A stretch of DNA of 64,000 nucleotides from Pseudomonas bharatica CSV86 (GCF_000319305.2 NZ_AMWJ02000002.1:1874001-1938000); one strand, 5' to 3'; positions 40,264 through 48,547 are shown, counted from the first letter of the stretch. The notes: generated by a model from the sequence alone, not told the origin. Numbers and translations are program-made.

Positions 40264-41160
40264 ATGAGCAAATCCTGTGGTGGCGCCTGTGGCGGTGATG
40301 CAACGTCCGCAGCGGATACCGATATACAGGCCTCCTCCGAGGCGCCAGGGAGATGGGTCAGTGTTTATGCCGTGCCGAAGATGGACTGTCCATCAGAAGA
40401 ACGAATGATTCGCCTAGCCCTGAACGGCTTTGAGGAGATTCGGGCGCTGTCCTTCGACTTGTCGAACCGCCGGCTGAAGGTCGTGCATGACGGCGAGGTC
40501 GAGCCCGTCACCTCGAAACTGAAGACCTTGGGGCTAGGCGCCTCGCTTCAGGAAACCGTCGCTGCAAATCCGGAGACCATCAAGGCCGCCGAGTTTTCGG
40601 CAGCTTCTGCTAAGCAAGAATCCGGGACCCTGCGCTGGTTGCTCGGCATCAATGCACTTCTGTTCGTGGTGGAAATGACTGCCGGTCTGATCGCCCGGTC
40701 CACCGGCCTGATTGGAGAATCCCTGGACAATTTTGCCGATGCGGCGGTGTACGGGCTTGCCCTTTATGCGGTTGGACATAGCGTGAAAATGCAGGTACGT
40801 GCCGCGCATCTTGCTGGTGTACTGCAACTGATCTTGGCTGTGGGCGTGCTCGTAGAGGTGGTGAGACGCTTTGTATTCGGTAGTGAGCCTGAATCGCTGG
40901 TGATGATGGCTATCGCATTCGTCGCATTGATTGCCAATACCAGTTGTCTGCTGCTCATATCCAAACATCGGGAAGGCGGGGCGCACATGAAGGCAAGCTG
41001 GATATTCTCGGCCAACGACGTGGTGATCAACCTGGGGGTCATCACCGCCGGCGCCCTGGTCGCGTGGACCGGTTCCAATTATCCGGATCTGATTATCGGC
41101 ACCATCGCGGGGGGCATTGTACTTAACGGTGCCAGACGCATTTTGGCGTTGAAGGGTTAA
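40264..41160 (+). CDS. cation-diffusion-facilitator-like transporter with metal-binding N-terminus
   Basis: This is probably a metal exporter of the inner membrane. The 298-aa product starts at ATG 40264 (GGAG seven bases upstream) with a Cys/Gly cluster SCGGACGG. An HMA-like domain (VYAVPKMDCPSEERM, about residues 30-95) carries one conserved cysteine. The CDF transmembrane region follows from about residue 125, with the expected acidic site in GLIGESLDNFADAAVYGLAL and its partner in SANDVVINLGVITAG. The usual C-terminal cytoplasmic domain is absent. It is controlled by the adjacent MerR protein and followed by lspA in the same transcript. Confidence 0.85.
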   Translation: MSKSCGGACGGDATSAADTDIQASSEAPGRWVSVYAVPKMDCPSEERMIRLALNGFEEIRALSFDLSNRRLKVVHDGEVEPVTSKLKTLGLGASLQETVAANPETIKAAEFSAASAKQESGTLRWLLGINALLFVVEMTAGLIARSTGLIGESLDNFADAAVYGLALYAVGHSVKMQVRAAHLAGVLQLILAVGVLVEVVRRFVFGSEPESLVMMAIAFVALIANTSCLLLISKHREGGAHMKASWIFSANDVVINLGVITAGALVAWTGSNYPDLIIGTIAGGIVLNGARRILALKG

Positions 41161-41163
41161 ATA

Positions 41164-41676
41164 ATGCTCATTATTGGCAAAAAGCTCTCGCCGTATGCCC
41201 TATTGTCCATATCGGGCCTGCTGGCAGCGTCTGATCAGGCTGTAAAGTGGCTGGTGCAGCAATCAATGGCCTATGGCGAGTATGTTTCGGTGACCCCGTT
41301 CTTTAACTGGGTGCACCTATGGAACACCGGTGCCGCATTCAGTCTTTTTGCGAATGGTGGAGGCTGGCAGCGCTACTTTTTTATCGGAATCGCGGTAGTG
41401 GTCTCGATTTTTCTGATCAAGCTGATCCTTGAAAATCGTCATAAAGGAGAAGCCATCGCTTACAGTCTTATCCTCGGTGGCGCCATGGGCAACCTGATTG
41501 ACCGGGTCTTTCGCGGCTATGTTGTGGATTCCTTTGATTTCTATTGGCGAGACTGGCATTGGCCGGCCTTCAACCTGGCTGATATTGCAATTGTCCTCGG
41601 TGCCTTACTTTTCGTTTCCAGCAGCTTGTTGGGTAAAAAAGCAAACACCAATGCCGAGTCGGATGGATCTGACTGA
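41164..41676 (+). CDS. lspA: lipoprotein signal peptidase LspA (IS-borne copy)
   Basis: LspA cleaves prolipoprotein signal peptides in the inner membrane. The 170-aa protein has four membrane helices. The catalytic aspartates are in GGAMGNLIDRV and FNLADIAIVLG, with the conserved NTGAAFSLF segment earlier. It starts three bases after the transporter stop and lies 21 bp before tnpA, so it is part of the element's transcript. It should be additional to the chromosomal lspA, which is not in this window. Confidence 0.94.
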   Translation: MLIIGKKLSPYALLSISGLLAASDQAVKWLVQQSMAYGEYVSVTPFFNWVHLWNTGAAFSLFANGGGWQRYFFIGIAVVVSIFLIKLILENRHKGEAIAYSLILGGAMGNLIDRVFRGYVVDSFDFYWRDWHWPAFNLADIAIVLGALLFVSSSLLGKKANTNAESDGSD

Positions 41677-41697
41677 CACCTACGCCTATACAACACC

Positions 41698-42987
41698 ATG
41701 ACCGAACTTCCCGACAACATCCTTCACCTGCCGCAATACCAAGTACTGGGCTGCAAATCAACCGACGACGAAATGCACTTCCAGGTGGACGTGCCCGATC
41801 CCATCGCCTGCGAGGAATGCGGCGTGCAGGGTGAGTTCGTACGGTTCGGCAAGCGTGACGTTCCCTATCGTGATCTGCCCATCCACGGCAAGCGGGTCAC
41901 TCTCTGGGTGGTCCGCCGCCGATACACCTGCCGGGCCTGCAAGACAACATTCAGGCCCCAGCTACCGGAGATGGTGGACGGATTCCGTATGACACTGCGG
42001 CTGCATGAGTACGTGGAGAAGGAATCCTTCAACCACCCCTACACCTTTGTGGCGGCACAGACCGGCCTGGACGAGAAGACGGTGCGCGACATCTTCAACG
42101 CCCGCGCCGAGTTCCTGGGGCGCTGGCACCGCTTCGAGACGCCCCGCATCCTGGGCATTGACGAGCTATACCTGAACAAGCGCTACCGCTGCATTCTGAC
42201 CAACATTGAGGAGCGAACCCTGCTCGACCTGCTGGCCACCCGCCGCCAGGACGTGGTGACCAACTACCTGATGAAGCTGAAAGACCGGCAGAAGGTCGAG
42301 ATCGTCAGCATGGACATGTGGAACCCCTACCGGGCAGCGGTCAAGGCTGTGCTGCCCCAGGCCCGTATCGTGGTCGATAAGTTCCATGTGGTGCGCATGG
42401 CCAACGATGCCCTAGAGAGAGTGCGCAAGGGCCTCAGAAAGGAGCTGAAACCGTCCCAGAGCCGGACTCTCAAGGGAGACCGGAAAATCCTGCTGAAACG
42501 CGCTCACGAAGTCTCAGACCGGGAGCGCCTCATCATGGAGACCTGGACAGGCGCGTTCCCGCAACTGCTGGCCGCCTACGAGCACAAGGAGCGCTTCTAC
42601 GGCATCTGGGACGCCACCACACGGCTCCAGGCAGAAGCCGCCCTGGACGAGTGGATAGCCACCATCCCGAAGGGCCAAAAGGAAGTCTGGAGCGATCTGG
42701 TCAGGGCAGTGGGAAACTGGCGCGAAGAGACCATGACCTACTTCGAGACGGACATGCCCGTCACCAACGCTTACACGGAGTCCATCAACCGACTGGCCAA
42801 GGACAAGAACCGTGAAGGGCGCGGTTACTCCTTCGAGGTGATGCGGGCACGAATGCTCTACACCACGAAGCACAAGAAGAAGGCACCGACTGCGAAGGTC
42901 TCTCCTTTCTACAAGAAAACCATCGGTTACGGACTGCCGGACTTCGCAGAGGAACTCAACTACGGAGTCGATCTATCAACCATCTGA
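41698..42987 (+). CDS. tnpA: ISL3-family transposase (left copy)
   Basis: This DDE transposase moves the ISPpu12-like element. The 429-aa product has an N-terminal zinc finger (ACEECGVQGEFVRFG and YTCRACKTTF), a helix-turn-helix (FVAAQTGLDEKTVRDIF) and a catalytic core with GIDELYLNKRYRC (first D), VDKFHVVRMAN (second D) and NAYTESINRLAKDKNREGRG (E). All key residues are present and it should be active. From about residue 35 onward it is about 94% identical to the right copy at 61569-62846, but the first 34 residues differ strongly. Its stop lies 34 bp from the right inverted repeat. Confidence 0.95.
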   Translation: MTELPDNILHLPQYQVLGCKSTDDEMHFQVDVPDPIACEECGVQGEFVRFGKRDVPYRDLPIHGKRVTLWVVRRRYTCRACKTTFRPQLPEMVDGFRMTLRLHEYVEKESFNHPYTFVAAQTGLDEKTVRDIFNARAEFLGRWHRFETPRILGIDELYLNKRYRCILTNIEERTLLDLLATRRQDVVTNYLMKLKDRQKVEIVSMDMWNPYRAAVKAVLPQARIVVDKFHVVRMANDALERVRKGLRKELKPSQSRTLKGDRKILLKRAHEVSDRERLIMETWTGAFPQLLAAYEHKERFYGIWDATTRLQAEAALDEWIATIPKGQKEVWSDLVRAVGNWREETMTYFETDMPVTNAYTESINRLAKDKNREGRGYSFEVMRARMLYTTKHKKKAPTAKVSPFYKKTIGYGLPDFAEELNYGVDLSTI

Positions 42988-43021
42988 GGGTGGTATCAGA
43001 TTGATGGGGTGAAGGTGCCCC

Positions 43022-43045
43022 ATCAACCATTAAATCCGTATACCC
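43022..43045 (-). repeat. right inverted repeat of the ISPpu12-like element
   Basis: 24-bp terminal repeat next to the tnpA stop. Its outer end forms the last codons of the truncated XRE gene. Confidence 0.85.
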
Positions 43046-43176
43046 GGACTTTTCAGGTCGCGCTCCAGCGTACTCATATAGGTGCGGCTCGACACGTCGG
43101 AGAACGCTTCCTGGCTCAAGCCGCGCGCCTTCCTGACCGTCTTCAACGCCTTCGCCAATGAGTACTTTGCCGCCAC
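43030..43176 (-). pseudogene. XRE-family regulator, 5' fragment cut by IS
   Basis: A reading frame of 48 codons begins at GTG 43176 (AGAGGA nine bases upstream; a stop codon immediately precedes it). It reads MAAKYSLAKALKTVRKARGL, then SQEAFSDVSSRTYMSTLERD, then LKSP, the helix-turn-helix of an XRE/Cro regulator. The frame is cut at 43046 by the right end of the IS, and the last codons to the stop at 43030 belong to the repeat. The rest of the gene is absent from the left side, which is rcpA. It shows that the IS landed in, or recombined with, the ICE. Confidence 0.75.
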
Positions 43177-43491
43177 CTATGGTTTCCTCTCAAAACCAAG
43201 ATGACAACCCATTGAGTCCTATAGGGCTACAATCTATAGTGTTCATTCATGGCTGAGAGGCCGCTTTCGTGCTTTTACGGAAATCCGCATCTGCGGATTC
43301 CGACAGAACCGGGGAATCGCATCCGTGTCTTTCCGGCTTCCGACAATTCCGCTTCGGTGCTTCCGTTCTTCTGCGGATGCGATGGCTTGCACATCCGTGC
43401 TTCCACACGAATGCACAGATACGGTTCGACGGTTCTGTGCTTTGGCACAAGAGCGCATCCGCGCATCGTCGGTTTCGTGCGGAGGCTTCCC
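43177..43491. promoter_or_regulatory. ICE intergenic region upstream of DUF2958 with imperfect hairpins
   Basis: This 315-bp stretch has no convincing gene. It has repeated GCATCCG/GCTTCCG words and an imperfect hairpin at about 43278-43301 (CGGAAATCCGCA against TGCGGATTCCG). The open frame that extends DUF2958 upstream through it has no ribosome site and unusual composition. It probably holds the promoters of the XRE fragment and of DUF2958. Confidence 0.4.
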
Positions 43492-43842
43492 ATGACCCTG
43501 CCGCTTGTCACCGCCGATGAACGCGCCCGACTGCTGGCCCACGGCGCGGCACTCGCCGCTGGTCAGCGGCTCGACCCGCTGCCCGTGGTGCGCCTGTTCA
43601 CGCCGGACGCGCATGTAACCTGGCTGCTGGTGTCGCTCGATCCTGCGGATGGCGACACGGCCTACGGCCTGATCGACCTTGGTATCGGCCTGCCTTCGCT
43701 GGGGACGGTCAAGCTGTCCGACTTAGCCGGCATCGTCGGCCCGCGCAAGCTGCCGGTGCGACGGGATCGGTATTTCCAGGCGGCGCATCTGTTATCGGAA
43801 TACGTCCGGCTGGCGCAGGAGAACGGCGCGATCACGGACTGA
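43492..43842 (+). CDS. DUF2958 domain-containing protein
   Basis: This small ICE protein has no known function. The 116-aa product starts at ATG 43492 after GGAGG and reads MTLPLVTADERARLLAHGAA. It contains the conserved VVRLFTPDAHVTWLLVSLDP and DTAYGLIDLGIGLPSLGTV segments of DUF2958. It is a regular member of the Tn4371 left module. The ORF could begin earlier at 43249, but those residues match nothing in the family. Confidence 0.85.
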   Translation: MTLPLVTADERARLLAHGAALAAGQRLDPLPVVRLFTPDAHVTWLLVSLDPADGDTAYGLIDLGIGLPSLGTVKLSDLAGIVGPRKLPVRRDRYFQAAHLLSEYVRLAQENGAITD

Positions 43843-44186
43843 TGAAAACCAGCGTGGCCCGGCCAGCCGGGACGCATCGTGACTATTTCAATCTTGGTCA
43901 AGACCGTGAAGGTCTGAATCCGCATGCTTGCACCGAAGTGGTGCGATCCTGTTGAAAACAGTCCTGATCTTGGGCGCGGGCTGCGGCACGGTGTTCGGTG
44001 CTGCGCGTCATTTTCCTAAAGGCGTAGCCGTCGCATTCAGACGATTTCCGCAACACGCAGGAGCCAAATGGTCTTGACACCGACAGTTACAGCCTAACCA
44101 ATTTTGATGACGACCTGATGGCATTTCGATAGCTCCCGCATCGCGGAAATCGTGGCGACGCATCCCAAACAGAGGGAGGTTTCGCC
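43843..44186. other. non-coding gap in the ICE
   Basis: This 344-bp stretch between DUF2958 and the DUF2285 gene has no supported gene. A perfect TTGACA (44074-44079) points toward the DUF2285 gene, but no good -10 lies at 16-18 bp. The GGGAGG ribosome site of the DUF2285 gene is at its right end. Confidence 0.4.
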
Positions 44187-44956
44187 ATGACTGATCGCAG
44201 CGCCGAACACTGGTATCCGACAGCGGCCTATCTCTACGTTCTGCACCTTGACGGCCCTGCGCTGGCGTGGGAATACCTGCGCCGAAATCCCGACTACCGC
44301 CGCGACTGGCTGCGCCGTCGCCGCTGGCCGGACGCGGCGCAGGCGTGGGGCCTGCGCCTGCTGGAAGACCCGGCCCTGGATGCCCGTGACGCGCATCCGG
44401 CCTGGTTCCCCGATCACGATGCCGTGGTGCAGCTCTACCCCGATGCCGACCCGCCGCCCGAAGCTCATGCCTTCGAGTTCTGGCGCGTCCCTGGCCGCAG
44501 CAACTGATCCACGACGGCAAGCGCCTGGTGCTGGTGTCGCATTGGCCCGGCTGCTGCCTGCGGCTCGCGCTCGCGCCGGGCCTGGAGGACGGCATGGCCT
44601 ACCTCTACGCCACCCGCGCCTGCGCCACACCGTGCGCGCGCTATCGCACGCTCGCGGCCGGGCTGGATGCCCTGGCCGTGGCCACGGTCGCCGCGCCTGC
44701 GGCGGCGGCCCGTTCCCGGCCCACGCCGGCGGCGCTGCTGGAACTGCATACGCTCCAGGCGCTCGACGCGACCCTGGCGGGCGCGTCCTTGCGCGAAATG
44801 GCCGAAGGTCTGTTCGGTGCCGATGCCGTCGCCGCCGACTGGCACACTGACAGCGCCTTGCGCGCCCGCGTGCGCAGGCTGGTGCGCCGTGGCGAGGCGC
44901 TGATGCGCGGCGGCTATCGCCGCCTGGCACAGCTTCCGCCGCTGCGGTTGCAGTAG
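44187..44956 (+). pseudogene. DUF6499/DUF2285 regulator-like protein, frameshifted
   Basis: This Tn4371-type protein of unknown function is usually about 255 residues long. The N-terminal part (MTDRSAEHWYPTAAYLYVLH ... FEFWRVPGR, 44187-44507) and the C-terminal DUF2285 part (LLELHTLQALDATLAGASLR, MAEGLFGADAV, to 44956) are in different frames. The break is at about 44503: CGCAGCAACTG reads through as RKQLIHDGKRLVLV if one A is added (CGCAAGCAACTG), giving 256 aa. It may be a sequencing error. The C-terminal domain has the look of a small DNA-binding module. Confidence 0.75.
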
Positions 44957-45067
44957 GGGGGACGTTTCGCGTCCCCCGCAGATCGTCCCTTCGCGGGGTG
45001 CCGCGCTTTCTTGAAAGTGCCTCTATCCGGCCGCGTGGTGCGGCCGGGCTTGATGGAGGTTCATCCC

Positions 45068-45352
45068 ATGCGACCCGCTCCCTTGCGGCCTGCCGCCGCT
45101 GCTGTCGCTGCGCCTGCGCAGCCCCAACGCTACCTGACCAACGACGAAGCCGCCGAGTACCTGCGCCTCAGTCCCCGCACGCTGGAGAAACAGCGCGTGG
45201 TCGGCGGCGGCCCGAAGTTCCGTAAGTTCGGCCGCCGCGTCATGTACGCGGTGTCCGACCTCGATGCCTGGGCCGACCAGCGCAGCTACGAGGCGACGTC
45301 CGACCCGGAATATGCCGAACGCCACGCGGGCGACTACCGTGATGGCCGCTGA
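45068..45352 (+). CDS. helix-turn-helix (AlpA/excisionase-like) protein
   Basis: A 94-aa DNA-binding protein. After an Ala/Pro-rich start comes a MerR/AlpA-type winged helix: YLTNDEAAEYLRLSPRTLEK, then GGGPKFRKFGRRVMYAVSDL, DAW. Such proteins lie next to repA in Tn4371 elements and may regulate excision or replication. ATG 45068 has GGAGG eight bases upstream; an earlier in-frame ATG at 45011 lacks one. It ends 26 bp before repA. Confidence 0.85.
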   Translation: MRPAPLRPAAAAVAAPAQPQRYLTNDEAAEYLRLSPRTLEKQRVVGGGPKFRKFGRRVMYAVSDLDAWADQRSYEATSDPEYAERHAGDYRDGR

Positions 45353-45378
45353 TCGCTGGCGCGTGGGTGGCCGTCGCC

Positions 45379-46221
45379 ATGTCCAGCCCGCCAGGGCAAG
45401 CCTTGCAGCGCGAACAGCTCGACCTGTTCCGCGCGCTGCCGGGCGACATGGCACCACGCGACAGCCAGGACTTGATGGCCTTTCCGTTCTTCTCGCTGGC
45501 GAAGTCGCGGCGCACCGTGCCGATCGACTTCCGCGCCGGCAGCATCACCATCCGCGTGGAAGGAACGGCCGAGCATGGCATCGCAACGATATGGGATGCC
45601 GACGTGCTGATATGGGCCGCCTCGCAGATCGTGGAGGCGCGCGACGCAGGCTTGCGCCCGTCGCGCTGGATACGCGCCACACCCTACGAGATCCTGCGGT
45701 TCATCGGGCGCGGCACATCGCTCAACGACTACCTGCGGCTGAAAGCCGCGCTCGACCGGCTGCAATCGACCACGGTGGCCACGTCCATCCGCGAAACCAC
45801 CGGGCGACGCCTGCACCGCTTTTCGTGGGTAAACGAATGGCGCGAGCTGGCCGACCCCAGCGGCACGCCGCTGGGCATCGAACTGATCCTGCCGGACTGG
45901 TTCTATGCGGGCGTGCTGGACGCCGCCCTGGTGCTGACCATCGACCCGGCCTATTTCCGCTTGAAGGGTGGCATCGAACGCTGGCTGTACCGCCTGGTGC
46001 GCAAGCACGGCGGGCGGCAGGAACACGGCTGGCAATTCGACTTCAAGCACCTGCACCGCAAGTCGGGCAGCGCGGCGCGCTTCTCCGACTTCGCCTACGA
46101 CCTGCGCGCCCTGGTGGCGCGACAGTCGCTGCCCGGCTATGTCCTGGGCATCGAGCGAATGCCGGACGACGGACAAGAACTGCTGACCTTCCGGCCCGTG
46201 CTGCATACGGCACGGGGATAA
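45379..46221 (+). CDS. repA: replication initiator protein A (RepA)
   Basis: This is an initiator-type protein of Tn4371-family elements, thought to allow replication of the excised circle. The 280-aa product contains LMAFPFFSLAKSRRTVPIDF, YEILRFIGRGTSLNDYLRLK, ALDRLQSTTV and the C-terminal DFAYDLRALVARQSLPGYVL, all typical. ATG 45379 gives the usual start MSSPPGQALQREQLDLF; a GTG 12 bp earlier is possible. Three iteron-like repeats lie 25 bp after its stop, which fits a replicon. Confidence 0.88.
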   Translation: MSSPPGQALQREQLDLFRALPGDMAPRDSQDLMAFPFFSLAKSRRTVPIDFRAGSITIRVEGTAEHGIATIWDADVLIWAASQIVEARDAGLRPSRWIRATPYEILRFIGRGTSLNDYLRLKAALDRLQSTTVATSIRETTGRRLHRFSWVNEWRELADPSGTPLGIELILPDWFYAGVLDAALVLTIDPAYFRLKGGIERWLYRLVRKHGGRQEHGWQFDFKHLHRKSGSAARFSDFAYDLRALVARQSLPGYVLGIERMPDDGQELLTFRPVLHTARG

Positions 46222-46246
46222 GTGCGGGAAAAGGTGTGGACGGCCT

Positions 46247-46310
46247 CGTGCTATCAGGAGTACCGGGTATCGTGCTATCGGGAGTACGCCTATCGTGCTA
46301 TCAGGAGTAC
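46247..46310 (+). repeat. three iteron-like direct repeats (putative origin)
   Basis: Three copies of CGTGCTATCRGGAGTAC begin at 46247, 46271 and 46294, with a period of 23-24 bp, about two helix turns. They lie between repA and parA. Direct repeats in this position, on one face of the helix, are what an initiator binding site looks like. An AT-rich stretch (46370-46400) follows. Confidence 0.75.
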
Positions 46311-46486
46311 GAAAACACCGGAAAGCCAATAACGGCGCGCGTTTGCGGCCCCTCTAACTTCCCTAACAAGAAATACATAACTTTTAGTAGAAGCGCGCCG
46401 TTTCGGTGGACAACCGAGAAACGGCACGGCGAACAGCGTTTTGCACCGCAGGCAAAGCCTGGCTTTCCAGTGTGGAGGGCCACGCC

Positions 46487-47125
46487 ATGATCGTCGCGCT
46501 GCTCAACCAGAAAGGCGGCGTCGGCAAGACCACGCTCGCCACCCACATCGCCGGCGAACTGGCGCTGCGCGGCCAGCATGTCGTGCTGCTCGATGCCGAC
46601 CCGCAAGGCTCATCGCTAGACTGGACGCAGCGCAGAAGCCAGCAAGGCTTGCCACGGCTGTTCAGCGCCGTGGGCCTTGCCCGCGAGACGCTGCATCAGG
46701 AAGCGCCAGAACTCGCCAGGCGGGCCGATCACGTCATCATCGACGGGCCACCGCGCATTGCCGCTTTGGCGCGCTCCGCGCTGCTGGCGGCCGAGCGCGT
46801 GCTGATCCCCGTGCAGCCCAGCCCCTACGACCTCTGGGCCAGCGCCGAGATGGTGGCGCTGATCCGCGAGGCGCAGGTGTTCCGGCCTGCTCTGCGCGCG
46901 GCCTTCGTCATCAACCGGCGCGTCAGCACCACCATCATCGGGCGCGAGGCACGGCAATCGCTGGCAGAACAGCCGCTGCCCGCGCTGCGCTCGGAAGTGC
47001 GTCAGCGCATCGTGTTCGCTGACAGCGTTGCCGCTGGCCGGCTCGCACGCGAGACAGCGACCGACAGCGCCGCCGCCCGCGAAATCACCGCCCTGGTGGA
47101 CGAACTGCTGCGGTGGCCGACATGA
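46487..47125 (+). CDS. parA: ParA-family partition ATPase
   Basis: This is a partition/maintenance ATPase. The 212-aa product starts MIVALLNQKGGVGKTTLA with the deviant Walker A motif (KGGVGKTT, residues 9-16). It has VVLLDADPQGSSLDW, a Walker B-like VIIDGPPRIA and no N-terminal DNA-binding domain, so it is a type Ib/orphan ParA. ATG 46487 follows GGAGGG seven bases upstream. The stop overlaps the next start (ATGA), so translation is coupled. Confidence 0.92.
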   Translation: MIVALLNQKGGVGKTTLATHIAGELALRGQHVVLLDADPQGSSLDWTQRRSQQGLPRLFSAVGLARETLHQEAPELARRADHVIIDGPPRIAALARSALLAAERVLIPVQPSPYDLWASAEMVALIREAQVFRPALRAAFVINRRVSTTIIGREARQSLAEQPLPALRSEVRQRIVFADSVAAGRLARETATDSAAAREITALVDELLRWPT

Positions 47126-47397
47126 CAGCGCAGCAACCACCCCACAGCAAAGGCACGGGCAAGCGCGTCGGCATCGGCGCACGTCCGCCCGCGAATCCGC
47201 ACGCCGAGGCGTGGATTCGTCAGGGCGATGCCGACGCGCTGGGCAAAGGCGACCTCTACACGGCCCGCCTCACGCTCGACATCACGCCCGCCATGCGGGC
47301 GCGCATCAAGGTGTCGGCCTTCACGCAAGGCGTGACCGTGGCCGACCTCCTGCGCGGCCTGCTGGAGCGGGAGTTTCCGTCGGAGAACACACCATGA
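47122..47397 (+). CDS. small partner of ParA (ribbon-helix-helix-like)
   Basis: The 91-aa product has a basic, disordered N-terminus and a C-terminal segment ARLTLDITPAMRARIKVSAF, then TQGVTVADLLRGLLEREF, that looks like a ribbon-helix-helix DNA-binding fold. Its position directly after parA (ATGA overlap) suggests a centromere-binding partner. It also overlaps the next gene by ATGA, so the whole run from parA to traF is tightly coupled. The function is inferred from fold and position. Confidence 0.75.
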   Translation: MTAQQPPHSKGTGKRVGIGARPPANPHAEAWIRQGDADALGKGDLYTARLTLDITPAMRARIKVSAFTQGVTVADLLRGLLEREFPSENTP

Positions 47398-47939
47398 CCG
47401 CATCCGCTTTGCCTGCCGCGAACGCGGCACCGGTTACGCCGTTGCCTGCGCTTTCGACACTCGCCGGACAGGCCGGCAACGTGCCGCTGACGCGCGTTTC
47501 GCTGGCCTACATCGAGGCCCGTTTTAAGCTCTACCTGCGCTTCGGAGAACCGGCGCGCACACTCCAGCTCGACCGTTGGCGGCGCTGCGCAGTGTTCCTG
47601 CCGGGCACGATGCTATGCCGCATCCGCTGGGAGGCAAACGACTACGGCACGATCCGCTGGCAGCTCATGATGATGCAAGCCGCCACGCCGCTCGATGCCG
47701 TACAGCGCATCCCAGGTGTGCAGCCAGGCGCGCGCCTGCTGCTGCACGCAGAAGGCGATGCCAACGTGCGCGCCGTGCTGGAACGCATCGACGCTATCGA
47801 AGCGCTGGGCATCGCCGCCATCGACGTGTCGCCCGCGTACTGGCGTACGCTGGGCAACCGTCTGGCGGCTCGCCTTGCGCTGCCCGAATACACTGCCGAG
47901 CGGCACGCCGCTTGGTTGGCCGGGAAGGTGCTGCCATGA
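47394..47939 (+). CDS. DUF2840 domain-containing protein
   Basis: This is a conserved Tn4371 ICE protein without known function, 181 aa. Landmarks are VSLAYIEARFKLYLRFGEP, VFLPGTMLCRIRWEANDYGT and the C-terminal YWRTLGNRLAARLALPEYT. The start is ATG 47394, overlapping the previous stop; the stop overlaps traF in the same way. There is no signal peptide or membrane segment, so it is cytoplasmic. Confidence 0.85.
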   Translation: MTASALPAANAAPVTPLPALSTLAGQAGNVPLTRVSLAYIEARFKLYLRFGEPARTLQLDRWRRCAVFLPGTMLCRIRWEANDYGTIRWQLMMMQAATPLDAVQRIPGVQPGARLLLHAEGDANVRAVLERIDAIEALGIAAIDVSPAYWRTLGNRLAARLALPEYTAERHAAWLAGKVLP

Positions 47940-48547
47940 CGGCCCCGACCAACACGGGCAGCACGTCGGCCGTTGCGCCGCGTCCCCGCTTGCACCCACG
48001 TTCACGTATGCGCGCTCGCGTCGTCGTGGCGACACTGGCCGCCATCGGCCTCGCGGCGCTGGCCTGGGCGGCTTTCGTATCGCCGCTGCCGCGCCTGGCC
48101 TACAACCCGTCCGACAGTGTGGCGGTTGGCTGGTATCGCATCGAACCGTTCGACCCGCGCACCGCCTCGCTGCCACGTCCGCTGTCAGTGGACAGCATCG
48201 TGCTGGTGCCGCTGCCCAACAGGGCCGCCATGCTGGCCGCGCAGCGCGGCTATCTGCCAACGCGCGTGCCGCTGCTCAAACGTGTGGGCGCGGTCGCGCC
48301 ACAACACGTTTGCATCGTCGCCGGCCAGGTTCGCATCGACGGCGTGCCTGCGGCCGCCGCGCTGCCTGCCGACCGGCTGGGCCGACCGCTGCCATCCTTG
48401 CAGCTTTGCCGCCGTCTCGAACCGGGCGAACTGTTCCTGTTGAGCGTGACCAATCCGGCATCGTTCGACAGCCGGTATTTCGGCCCGGTCAGCGCATCCA
48501 CCGTGATCGGCGTTGCGCATCCGGTGTGGCTGGAGTCCCGCCCATGA
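47936..48547 (+). CDS. traF: conjugative transfer signal peptidase TraF (S26 family)
   Basis: This is a signal-peptidase-like serine protease that matures conjugative pilin in IncP-like systems. The 203-aa product has one membrane anchor (VVVATLAAIGLAALAWAAFV) and the S26 active-site serine in YNPSDSVAVGWYRIEPF. The general-base lysine is in VPLLKRVGAVAP, and the C-terminal motif is DSRYFGPVSASTVIG. Both catalytic residues are present. Its pilin substrate (trbC) is not in this window. Confidence 0.9.
   Translation: MTAPTNTGSTSAVAPRPRLHPRSRMRARVVVATLAAIGLAALAWAAFVSPLPRLAYNPSDSVAVGWYRIEPFDPRTASLPRPLSVDSIVLVPLPNRAAMLAAQRGYLPTRVPLLKRVGAVAPQHVCIVAGQVRIDGVPAAAALPADRLGRPLPSLQLCRRLEPGELFLLSVTNPASFDSRYFGPVSASTVIGVAHPVWLESRP

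Larger units (their letters stand above)
39673..43045 (+). mobile_element. ISPpu12-like ISL3-family element with resistance cargo
   Basis: The element spans about 3.37 kb with gene order regulator (reverse), cation transporter, lspA, tnpA, the layout known for ISPpu12 of TOL plasmid pWW0. The ends are imperfect 24-bp inverted repeats: left at 39673-39696 (GGGTAAGCGGATTAAATGG...) and right at 43022-43045, whose reverse complement begins GGGTATACGGATTTAATGG. They match at 21 of 24 positions. The eight bases outside each end differ (CAATATTG and GGACTTTT), so there is no target duplication: the left flank is rcpA and the right flank is ICE DNA. Confidence 0.9.

Noticed and set aside
43249..43491. 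Upstream extension of the DUF2958 protein
   Set aside because: The open frame continues, but it lacks a ribosome site and family similarity; ATG 43492 has GGAGG and the conserved start.
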